A DNA stretch of 64,000 nucleotides from Chamaea fasciata (taxonomy: Eukaryota > Chordata > Aves > Passeriformes > Sylviidae): assembly GCA_029207755.1 (NCBI GenBank), contig JARCOQ010000016.1:16203307-16267306 (forward strand), given 5' to 3'. Below are positions 14,401-26,400 of this stretch, piece after piece. A program made the position numbers and the translations under genes. Numbering within the stretch: position 1 is the first letter of the stretch; each line of letters starts with the position of its first letter. The notes under the pieces were generated by a model, which saw only the letters and a program-made list of their open reading frames with translations, was not told where the DNA came from and made no database searches.

Positions 14401-17400
14401 AATTCAGTATTTACGCTAGTTACAACGTGCCCAAACCTAATAACCTTCAAACTGTCCCAGGTGGAATGCGTGTGATCCCAACCCAAATCGTTTCCAGAGG
14501 GCAACTAACTAGACTTTAACATTCCTCTGATGACAGCATGCAAGGAAGAACAGAATCTGTTTCATTCTTCAGGTCTTTCAGCTTTTCAAAATTACATTTG
14601 CCATCAGCAGCTAAATTTTCAAAATTAATGTCACGTCAGTATCTTTCATGTTCGTCAGTGTAAGAGTACAGCAATGTTTGAACAAAGTCAGGTAAACTTC
14701 TTAACCTAAACAGGAGGAAGAACAGTCTCCACAGATCGAGGTTCACCTTCTCCACAGATTCATTGAAACAACTTTGCTGACTTATGAGAAGATACAAGAC
14801 CTGGATTTATTTCAGCTCTTTTGAGACTCAAGTCTTGTTCAAGTTATCAAAAGAAACATAGGACACCCTTAGCTTGATCTTCGATAAATTCTCCACACAC
14901 TTTAAAATGCACTCAAATATCCCTCATAGTATCCTCTTTTTATAATAATCATCATCATCATCATCAATCCGTGACTTGCCTAATTATTCCATGGCTCCTC
15001 CCTTGCTTTGGAAATATGCCATCAGTTCACACAGCTGCATGTATTGTGTCAAGATTCAAAGGGACTGTTGCTTTTCATCAAATCAAAAGCAGCTAAAGAC
15101 TCCCCACAAAATACATGCTTAACTACAAACAGATTATTTTAAAAGCCTTAATACCTGCGTGAGAGATCAAAGATTTTCAAGTGAGCCAGATCAGTTCCCA
15201 CAGCCAGAAAATTCCCACAGACATCCAGGAGGCACGGATTCCCCTCTGCTTCAGAGAACACCAGCAGCTGTTTGACTGTGCCCTGGGAAGAAATGTGTAA
15301 CATCAGGTTTGTGGTCACAGCCTCACTAGAAGAGACTTATTTTGTCACCAAGTTGAGTCAGGAATTGCTGAACTTCTGTATTAGATGAATCATTCCAAGC
15401 AAATTGGAGAAACAAACACACACAAATGCAATCTGGGTTTCAGGTATGTATATAACCCCCAAAAAAGCCTAAATTTAAAAGCAGCCTTCAGCAATAATTT
15501 CCTCTTTAGTAACACAACCTTTACCATGTGAAAGACATACAGAAATATCAAGTCCCTGAAGGTCCATAAATATATAGCTGTAAATACAAATGCATTATAC
15601 TTACGTGATTAATCACACTTATTCTAAAATATAGTATTTACTTCGTAAATAAAATGATGTATAATAGAACTCTGATAATTAGATTTCTCTTTTTGATTCT
15701 CACAGACTAGCAGAAGCTGCAAAGGTTCACACAAAATGTACAAGTAACATTTTTATCTTGTAAGAAAATTCAGTATGATCATCTTCCTGAAATAGGTATT
15801 TCAACCTGCATGCAATTGAAATCATCTTCAGGTCTGTAAATACTTCCTAGTTACACCGCAGTAGTGTTCAGAGTGGCAGACTTTTACAGAACACAAAATG
15901 TCAAAGATCTTTCTGCTGAAATAGTCAAAATAATTTTTGAGTATTGTATTATGATAAGGTAGAGTTAGTAGATTTAGAGCTATCACGTACTTTATTTCAA
16001 GCTCTAATACCAATCTTTGAAAACAACAAGGCCTACCTGTCCCTTCATGGTTTTCTCAGTCCTTACCTGCCAGGTGCGGACCTGGATCCGATACGGCTCC
16101 ACTGTGTACAGATTTTCACCGTGAACAGATAGAACCGGAGAGTCACAAAGGAAAGAGCCTGGAACAACCACAACAAAGCCATCATTACAATAAATATGTT
16201 CTGTAAAAAGAAAAAACAGTAACTTATAGCAAACAATTTCCACTATCTTGCACCAAATCCCTTTTTCAATCTGTCAGTCACTTTTGAATTTGCATCTTCT
16301 TGGTGTTTTAGCCTTCTTCCATACTGCCACTACATTTAAAAACTGGAGCTCCCATTGTAAACAGGTGTTGGTAGACTCTGTCCATGGAAACAAGTGAGAG
16401 AGGAAGGGGAAAGAGTGGATATGGGGAGTGAAAGAAAGGAAAAAAAAGTGCAGTGTGAGGTTCTGGTAAGAGAATTCACTTTTCAGTGAACTGCTACTGA
16501 AGAGGAATAACAGAATCTCTGTCAGAACAGTGGTTCTGCAATAACTTCAGAAGTGGTGTAGATTGTTAGGACCTTGGTGGTAATAAAGCAATGATACAGC
16601 ATGGAAAAGTTAAAAAAATATATCAGTAAATATGGGCAAGCAGAAAACATCTAATGATTCTTAAAAGACAAATCCCAACATTAAGGATGGAATTGTTGGA
16701 ATTCTACATCACTTATTTCTCAAGACAGAAATATTTAGGGAGAATTAATTATTTAAAAAGCTAATTTACTCTACTTGACACTATATACAACAATTTATGG
16801 AACAACTTCTCCTGAGAGCTGGGACAAAAAGCTTCCTTCCCAGTTCCTATGTGAGTGCTATGTAATCTTGATTACACTTTCTCAAAGCACTCAATAGCCA
16901 TTACCATGTCTTATCTGTAAAGGCAAAAGGAGTCAAAGCTACAAAAGCAGGAAAAAATTGCTCTTCTTGATCAACATCAATGGTGCACTTAAAAATATAT
17001 AGAAAGAAGTAGTTCTAGCCTCACACGATGTTTTGTGCAAGGCCCTGTGTGGCGGTGCATTTTCTAGTTCTGTTATTATATGTTCTCTGTTTTATCCATA
17101 GTCCTCTGTAGTGGTTCATTCCACGTCCCCCCTTTAGTTAGCTCCCTTTGGTTCCTTCCATCTTCCCTTATGTAACCCGAGTCCTGTCCATCACTCCAGG
17201 GCCTCTCCCTGCGCCTGGAATGTTCCGGGAGAGCGTCGAGTGATTGGGCAGGATCCCAGCTTTCCCCTCCTACCCCAGCCTGGTTTGTTACCTTGTTTGT
17301 CTGTTATACTCAGAGCCACTCCCATGTTATCACTGATTGGACCTCTGCAGAACCCATCCCTCTGTACCGCCCCCGAATAAAACTGCTGTGCCAGGGTGCT

Positions 17401-20400
17401 CCTTGGCTTTGCTGAGGCAGATGCTCAGGGCGTCGGTTGTGTCTCCTGTGGAGCAATAAACCCAGTCTGGTGAACCCTCAACGGTGTCCCTCCTTCTTTC
17501 TTCCTGCCATTGTTGCCTCCAGCCTGAGGACAAACCAAGTCCCACTGGATCCAGAAGGTGATCTAATCGCTGGAATGTACCTCACTTGCCATGGTGCCAG
17601 GGCTGCCCAGGATGAGAGAACCAGCGAACCGCAACAGCCCTGTATAATGTAATTTAGCTGCACCAGCTTTCTCAAGCCCTGAGGGTTTTTTGCGGCATAG
17701 AAGGTGTCTCTGCCCATGGCAGGGGGGTTGGAATGAGATGCGCTTTAAAGTCCCATCCAACCCAAACTGTTCTGTTACTCTGTCATTACAGTGCATCAGC
17801 TACCATGAATGGATATATAACCTTGGAAGAAAAGAAGCATTCCGACTCTTGACGAACATTTTAATTCCTACCTGCACTTCTAAAGGTATCTCCTGAGGAC
17901 TCAAAGACAGCCACTTGCTTCCCATTCCAGAATACTATAGCATCCTAAAACAAACAAAACACCAGGTAAATAAGTACATTTAGTTTCTTTTGGAAACATG
18001 CAGGAATTCATGCAATAACATAGCAAGGCCTCCCCTATAACAGCCACCAATTACTCGTTCCTCTAGACATTGGGTTTGAAGGCTTTTAGCAGCCCAGAGG
18101 TTCTCTGGGTTCTGGTGAGCACCCTAGAGAATTACTGAGTCCCTGTTCTATCTTAAAAAAAAAAAAAAAGCAGCTCCACCACCGCACCATTGCTACTGTC
18201 ACAACAATACCTTCATAACATACTACACTGAATATTGAAAAATAGTTTGGTCTCTATAAACCTAACTAGGCAACTGATTAGGCAAATAAATGGAAAATAA
18301 AATAAAATCCAAACAGATTAACCTTAGTAGCAAATACTCCATTAGCATTCATATCAACACGAAGGCTGCAAGTGGTTCCTGTGCTGAAAATCGTCACATT
18401 GAAGAGGTTGGGAGACACCTGTACCACAGCCACCTGCTGATGAAAATGCACCAACGTGGCCTGCTCACTGAGGATCACCACAGAGCTGATGTTGTTCACT
18501 GCCAGCAGGTTTCTTCGGGACCCCCACTGTACATAATGTGAAAAGAAAAACCACACAGTTTGATCTCTGGTCTTGAACTGCCATAGCAATGTCCCAAGAG
18601 AAGTAACATGGGAAAGACAGAATAAACACTTTTATACATACGAAAAGTACTACTATCTAAATGCAAACTATAGGGAATGACTGAGAAATATTACTGTTTC
18701 AAATTATTACACTTGTTACCCAGTGTCCTGGTTTAAAAGACATGTATCTGCTAAGGAAGGCAGGAACGTTCCTGGAATAGAAAGCTGGCCCCCTCCCTCC
18801 AAACTATTATAACTTCAAAAATACAGGGCTTCCAGTAAAAAAAATGGGAAAAGGAATAACAGTTCTTTACTAGGAAAAAATATATATATATAAAACAAAA
18901 CAAACAAAAAACAACGGCAAAGAAAAAACCGTAAGTTTTCCCACTCATCAAACAATTTCCCCATTGGTGTAGTTATGGCCACAACCAGCTGGGGGCACCG
19001 TTGGGCGAGGCTGAGAGGCAGCAGTGGGCTCCAGGGGATGCTGTGATGCTGAGCCTCCCCAGGGGTTAGTGGTTAGTGGCCTCAGGAAGACAACAAATGG
19101 GAAGCAATTCCTTCGAGAAAACCAAACTCCCAACATTATCCACTCCAATTTTTTTTTCCATAGCAACATACTACATTGAACTTACACTTTTTAACTATAG
19201 ACATTCATGCATTATCCTAATTATATACAAATATACATGCAGATGTGGATACAGGCACAATGTCATAGACTGTTCACCCCAAAATAAGGTCCCATTGAGG
19301 TATACGTTATGTTTCTCTATCTTTCTCCATCACCCACCAGGTACAACCATGTCCCTGAGCAAAGACAACCAACAAATGGATTTGTCTTTGCTCAAGGCTG
19401 AACTCATCCTGTCTTTCCTAACATATCTCTCATATGCACCACCGGAATCTCATCACCATCTGTGGTACACGGGTTCAGACTGGGAAGGGCTGGCTTGCTT
19501 AGTGGAACTCCGGTATTAACTAACCCTGTAGCCTTCGCTAAATGCAGATCCCACTGCTTGAAGGTCCTACCTCCCATTGCCTTCAATGTTGTTTTTAATA
19601 GTCCATTGCACTGCTCAACTTCCCCCGCAGCTGGTGCATGGTAAGGAATGTGGTATGCCCACTAAATACCATTTCCTCTTGACCAGGTGTTTATAAGGCT
19701 ATTCTTGAAATGAGTACCATTGTCAGACTCAATTCTCAGGGGTGCCATCCTTCCGCAGGACCTGCTTCTCGTGGCCCACCATGGTGCTCCAGGCAGCAGT
19801 GTGAGGCACAGGGTAGATCTCCAACCACCCAATGGTGGCTTCCACCACTGTGCACATGTGGCCCTTGTCTTGGCAGGTTCGAGGCAGTGTGATGTAATTG
19901 ATCTGCTAGGTCTCCCCATACTTGTATTGGACCACGACCCACCAAACCATAGGGGCTTCACCTGCTTGGCCTGTTTGATTGCAGCACACATTTCACAATC
20001 AGGGATAATGTGGGAGATGCTGTCCACAGTTAGATCCATCCCTCAGTCTCCCCTTATACGTGGCACCTCTGCCCTGATGGCCTGAGGCATCATGGACCCA
20101 TTGAGCTAGGAACAACTCTCCCTTGTATTCCAAGAGCAGATCTAACTGAGACACCTCGATTTTTGCAGCCTGATCCACTTGTTCATTTTTGGTGGTCATT
20201 AGCCTGACTCTTGGGAACATGAGCATCCACATGACACACTTTCACAGGTAGCTTCTCTACTAAGGGGCAATGTCTTGCCATTCTTCAGCAGTCCAGACTG
20301 GTTTTTCCTCTATACTGCCATTTGGCCTTTTTCCACCTTGCCAACCACTCCCACAGACCATTTGCCACCACCCCACATTCAGTGTAGAAGTAAATCCTTA

Positions 20401-23400
20401 GCCATTTCACTTGTTCAGCAATGTCCAAGACCAACTGGATGACTTTGAGTTATGCAAACTGGCTTGACCTACCTTCTCCTTTGGTAGCTTCTGTAACTTG
20501 TCATGTGGGGCTCTATCTGGCTTTCCATTTTCAGTTCATTCCTACAATGTGACGGGAATCGTTAGTGAAAAGTGCGTAGCATGTTTCTTAGTTGGCAGCT
20601 GATTGTACGGTGGACTTCCCACAGCTCACATAACCTGTTCTTGCTCTTCATCTGTCAGAACAAAGTCCTCACCTTCAGGGCAATTTAAAATTATTTCCAA
20701 GATCCCAGTGTGATTTGGGTTTCCAATACAGGTGCGCCGTGTAATCAGGACAATCCACTTACTCCTTGTAGCATCAGTGGTGTGATGGGTAGAGGAAACC
20801 TTTCCTTTAAACATCCACCTCAGCACTGGCAGTCAGGGTGACAGGAGGAGTTGTGCCTCTGTGCCAGTCACATCTGAGACAGCTTGAACTCCTTCATAGG
20901 CTGCCAGGATCTCCCTTCTTTGGGTGTAGTTGGCTTTGGACCCTCTGTAACTTTGGCTCCAGAATCCCAGTGGCTGACCCAGAGTCTCACCAGACAACTT
21001 CTGCCAGAGACTCCAGGAAAGACTTTTGTTCCCAGCCGCAGAGTAGAGCACGTTCTTCACCTCTGGTCCTGTCCTGACTGAGCAAATGCCACCGCATGAG
21101 CAGTCCCCTGCTAGATCTGGACAAAGGCTTGTTGCTGTTCAAGGTCCCAGTAGAAATTGTTCTTCTTGCGGGTAACCAGGTAGAGAGGGCCCACAATCTG
21201 GCTGCACTCAGGAATGTGCATTCTCCAAAAAACTATGGTGCCTAGGAAAGCTTGCTTTTCCTTCTTGCTGGTGAGCGGAGACATCGCGGTGATCTTATTG
21301 ATGACCTTGGTGGGTATCTGGCACCGTCCGTCTTGCCACTTCACTCCCAGGAACTGGATCCCTCAAGCAGATCCTTTGACCTTACCCTTTTGGATGACAA
21401 AACCAGCTTTCAGGAGAACCTGGATGATCTTTTCTCCTTTCTCAAAGACTTCTGCTCTCCTGTTCCTCCACATGATTATGTCATCGATGTACTGCAGATG
21501 TTCAGGAGTCTCATCCTTCTCCCGTGCAGCCTGGATCAGCCCATGGCAGATGGTGGGGCTGTTTCCACCACTAGGGCAGTCGGTTCCAGGTGTACTGCAC
21601 GCCCCTCCAGGTGAGGGCAAACTGATGCCTGCATTCTGTTGTTAGAGGAATGGAGAAAAATTCATTAGAAATGTCATTAGTGGCACCACCTCGCTGCCTT
21701 GGATTCCAGCTCATAAAGGAGTTTCAACATGTTCCAGCACAGCAGCGGTCAGTGATGGTGTAACTTCATTCAAGCCACAATAGTTCACTGTCAATCTCCA
21801 TTCTCTGTCAGACTCACGCACAGGCCAAATTGGGCCAAAGGCAAGTGGGCCTTGCCGAACACTCCTTGGCTCTCCAGCTCATGGATCATCTTGTAAATGA
21901 GGATCATGGCATCTCAATTTGTTTGGCACTGCTGGTGATGCACCATTGAGATGGCAATTAGTACTTGCTGTTCTTCTATCTTCAAAGTCCTAACCACAGA
22001 AGGATTTTCTGAGAATCCAGGAAAGGTATTTAGCTGCTCAATTCTTTCTGTCTCCACAGCAGCAATTCCAAAAGCCCATCAATGTCCTATTGGGTCTTTG
22101 AAGTATCTGTTCTTAAGATAGTCAATGCCCAGAATATATGGAGCATCTGGGCCAGTTACAATGGGGTGCTTCTGCCAGTCCTTCCCAGTCAAGCTCACTT
22201 AAGCTTCCAACACCCTCAGCTCTTGAGAACACCGTCACCCCAGAAATGGTGACCCCACACATCCTGGTGGCATTAACATACACTGAGCATCAGTGTCAAC
22301 TAAAGCCTTGTGTAATTGTGGGTTTGACATCCCAGGCTATCGGATCCACATGGTCCAGTAGACATGGTTGTCCCCCGGTGCCCCTACCTGGTGAGAGGCA
22401 GGACCCCTCTAATACTAGTTCTTGTGAATACATATGGGAGGTACCTTCTAGTGGGTCAGATCCTTGCCCATGGGAAACTGGCACTGCACTCACTTTCACT
22501 GACTTCCCTTCTCCTTTCTCTTTCAGTTCTTGTATTCAGGCTGCCAGGACACAAGTAGGTTTCCAGTCCCACTGCCTCATGTCTTCTCTGTGGTTGAGTA
22601 GGAAATATCACAAGTCAGTTTGTGGGGGCATACCCACTCTCCCTGTCTGGGGGGCATCTGGCTCTGACTTCAAGGGCTCTGGTTTGCACTGGTACCACAT
22701 CTGCTAAACATCTCTCCCTGAGTGTATTTCCTCTCAATACCCTTGGGCCTAACACTGGTCACCAATTAATGTCCTGGTTTAAAAGACGTGCCTGCCATGG
22801 AAGGCGGGAACCTTCCTGGAATAGAAAGATGGTCCCCCTCCCTCCAAATTACTATAATTTCAAAAATACAGGGTTCCGAGGAAAAAAATGGGAACAGGAA
22901 TAACAGTTCTTTACTAGAAAATAAATATATAAAACAGAACAAACATAGATCAACAAAAAATCCAATGACCAATTTTCCCTTTGGTGTAGTTATGGCCACA
23001 AGTGGCAGGGGGCACTGTCGGGCAAGGCAGAGGGGCTGCGCTACTTCTGGACAGGGCTCCCTATCCTGTTATCTGAAAAAGGCTGGAAAGGGAAAGCTGA
23101 CACAGTCACCTGTATCTATTAGGGGATGCATGAGATACTTATGGCACACATTATTTCCTATATCCCGGACCTTTTGTTATTGAAGCTTGTTAATAAAACA
23201 CTTGGATTCTCCATTTTCACAGCATTTCAGTTTTGTGCACGTAGGGTAGTGTTAAAGACCCTCACTCTATACCAACACAGAACAAGCAAATGCCATTGCT
23301 TTCTAAATACTTTCCACTCTTATAAGAAAACAGAATAACAGCAAATATAAAAAATTACTTTCTCTTGAAAGTCATCAGATGTATTTTTCTTTCCTTATTA

Positions 23401-26400
23401 AAAAAAAAAGGGGGATTGTTCTCACATATGAAGCACAGCAACAGAATGATAGAGTATAACAGAAACACACAAAAATTGAAAAAACTTAATAACATGGTAT
23501 AAAACCCAACAACCAAAGAGGCTGGAGAACCTAAAGCACAAGTTTTGCCTTTTACCAGAATGCTGGGGGCAAAAAAAAGCTCTTCATTAATATAAAACTT
23601 CTAAAACTTACATTTATAATTGTTACACTCACCATTTTTCTTCTGTGTATAACAAAATGCTATTAAGCATAGAATGACATTGTTTAACCTCATTGTGACA
23701 AATGAAAATATTCCAAATAAACAAAAATGCTGCATCCTGACACTTTAAAGACAATATGTTAAAATATATAGCATTCCTTTCTAGATGGCACGTCTCACCA
23801 AAGAATATTTGGTTGTAAATACATCTTTTTATTTTTACAGCTACCAGTGAGATGAAACTATACATTGAGAAAGTGACAAAAAGAAAAAAATAATTAATAA
23901 AATCATGCATTTAGTCAGATTTTCTTGCTTTTTAAATAAATTTATGTAAAATTGACACTCCTGATAATATTTTTTTTTTTTCAGAAAATAATTTCAGGGA
24001 GCTGAACCCAAAGGTTTTGCCAGTGAGCCATACGATGGAGAGACTAGCTACAACCAGGGAATATTTCTGCCCATTTCACTTTTAAAAGTCACTTGATTCT
24101 AAGGGGTTTTCCTCCTACTTCTGAAGGAGGACCAGCCTCTGCTGGAACACATATTCATATGATAGAGATCATGTTCATCTGTTTCACAAAGATGGTCTAT
24201 TCATCTAAGGTTTGTGAAATCCCACTAACATTCAAGGAGCCTCTTTCTTACCTTTATCTGAGTGACATTTCCTTCAAGTTCTGTAGATGCCTGGAACTTC
24301 CACTTCTCCTTGCCCTCCGAAGCCCATGTACTCTGATCAGATGCTGCTGCTTTCTTCCACATTGCTACTCTCCCCTTGCTAGTTCCAGCTGCCAAGATAC
24401 CTGCCATTCATAAACATTTCAGGCATTTCATCTTGGGCTTCAGAAAAACAAACCCACATCACACAGTATAACAGGCAGCGAAGTCTGGTTCTTGGCTGCT
24501 GAGAAGCCACTTTCCAGCAGCATTTCTCTCCTAATGGCAAACCAACATCCTAGTCCTATACAGGGTATCTTTTCTGGAGAAACAATTAGAGAAGTTCCAT
24601 ATGGCAAGGTGTATCTTCTAAGCTAACAGATGAAGTGATTTTTTTAAATGCATCAGACAATTACTCAATTTTAACCTTTTCATAAGAATACAGAATTATT
24701 GAATATCCTAAGCTGGAAGAGACCCCAAGGGTCATCCAGTCCAGCTCCCGGCCCTGCACAAGACAGTCCCAGGAATCCCAACATGTGTCTGAGATCTTTG
24801 TCAAAACACTTCTATACCTCTGGCAGCCTTGGGGTCATCCCCACTTCCCTGGGGAGCCTGTTCAGTGCCCAATCACCCTCTGGAGAAAGAAACTTTTCCT
24901 GATACCCAGTCTAACCCTCCCCTGGCTGGACACAGCTATGGCTTTTCCCTCGGGTCCTGTCACAACTCACAAATACCAGAGGTCAGATCTGCCCCTCATG
25001 GTAAAGCTGCCCTATGGATGTTCCCCCCTTCGTCTCAGAATCACAGAATGTGTAGGTTGGAAGAAACCTTCAAGATCATCGAGTCCAACCCAGCCCTAAC
25101 ACCTCAGCTAGGTCATGGTATCAAGTGCCACATCCAGTCTCCTTTTAAACACATCCAGGGATGGTGATTCCACCACCTCCCCGGGCAGACTATTCCAGTA
25201 TTTAATCACTCTTTCTGTGGAAAAACTTCTTCCTAATATCCAACCTATATTTCCTTTGATTCAGCTTGAGGCTGTGTCCTGTCGTTCTGTCAGTTGCTGC
25301 CTGTAGAAAGAGACCAACCCCTCGCTGTGTACAACCACCCTTCAGGAAGTTATAGAGTGATAAGGTCACCTCTGAGTCTCCTTTTCTCCAGCCTAAACAA
25401 CCCCAGCTCCCTCAGTCGTTCTTCATATGGCTTGTTTTCCAAGTCCTTCACCAACTTTGTTGCCTCCTCTGGACGTGCTCAAGGATCTCCATGTCCTTCC
25501 TAAACTGAGGGGCAAGAACTGGACACAGCACTGGAGGTGTGGCCTCACCAGTGCCGAGTACAGGGGAAGAATGACCTCCCTGCTCCTGCTGGCCACACCA
25601 TTCCTGATCCAGGCCAGGAGCCATTGGCCCTCTTGGGCACCTGGGCACACTGCTGCCTCATGTTCAGCCGGCTGCTGACCAGAACCCCCAGGTCCCTTTC
25701 CTCCTGGGCACTGTCCAGCCACACCATCCCCAGCCTATAATGCTGCAGGGGGTTATTGTGGCCAAAGTGAAGGGCTCGACACTTGGACTCATTAAACTTC
25801 ATTTTGTTGGACTCTGCCCATTGACCCAACCATTCCAGATCTCTCTGCAGAGCCATCCTGTCTTCCAAGCGGTCGACACACGCTCCCAGCTTAGTGTCAT
25901 CTGCAAATTTACTAATGAAAGACTCAATACCCTCATCCATGTCATCAATGAAAATATTGACCAGAGCCGGCCCCAGCACAGACCCCTGAGGACCACCACT
26001 AGTGACTGGCTGCCAGCTGGATGCAGCACCATTCCCCACCACCCTCTGGGCCCGGCCATCCAGCCAGTTCCTAACCCAGCAAAGAGTGCTCCTGTCCAAG
26101 CCACGGGCTGCCAGCTTTTCCAGGAGTGTGCTGTGGGAGACAGTGTCAAAAGCCTTGCTAAAGTCCAAATAGACAACATCCACAGCCCTTCCTGCATCCA
26201 CCAGGCGGGTCACCTGGTCATAAAAGGAGATCAGGTTGGTCAAACATGACCTACCTCTCCTAAACCCATGCTGGCTGGGCCCGAGACCCTGGCCATCCTG
26301 TAGGTGCTGCATGATGACACTCAGTATAGACTGTTCTCTTCTTCACCAGCATGAACAAACCAAGTGACCTCAGCCATTCCTCCTATGGCTTGTGTTTATT

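Larger units (their letters stand above)
19136..22769 (-). mobile_element. ERV-1, internal region of a decayed env-less provirus
   Basis: A minus-strand retroviral interior of 3.6 kb between two LTRs. In coding order it holds a protease remnant, reverse transcriptase, RNase H and integrase, all broken by stops and frameshifts. Nearly all of gag is missing, and only about 0.4 kb separates integrase from the 3' LTR, so there is no env. After the 5' LTR the minus strand reads TTAA then TGGTGACCAGTG, a possible primer-binding site. It lies in the intron between IFT140 exons 8 and 9. Confidence 0.88.

Noticed and set aside
19136..19420. Possible env between integrase and the 3' LTR of ERV-1 or ERV-2
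   Set aside because: Only a few hundred bases with no open frame, signal peptide or membrane segment; consistent with an env-less family.
21214..21645. Plus-strand frames opposite the ERV-1 pol, and the minus-strand frame at 42809-43348 opposite ERV-2
   Set aside because: Antisense shadows of the reverse-transcriptase remnants; they are similar to each other only because the underlying DNA is the shared block.
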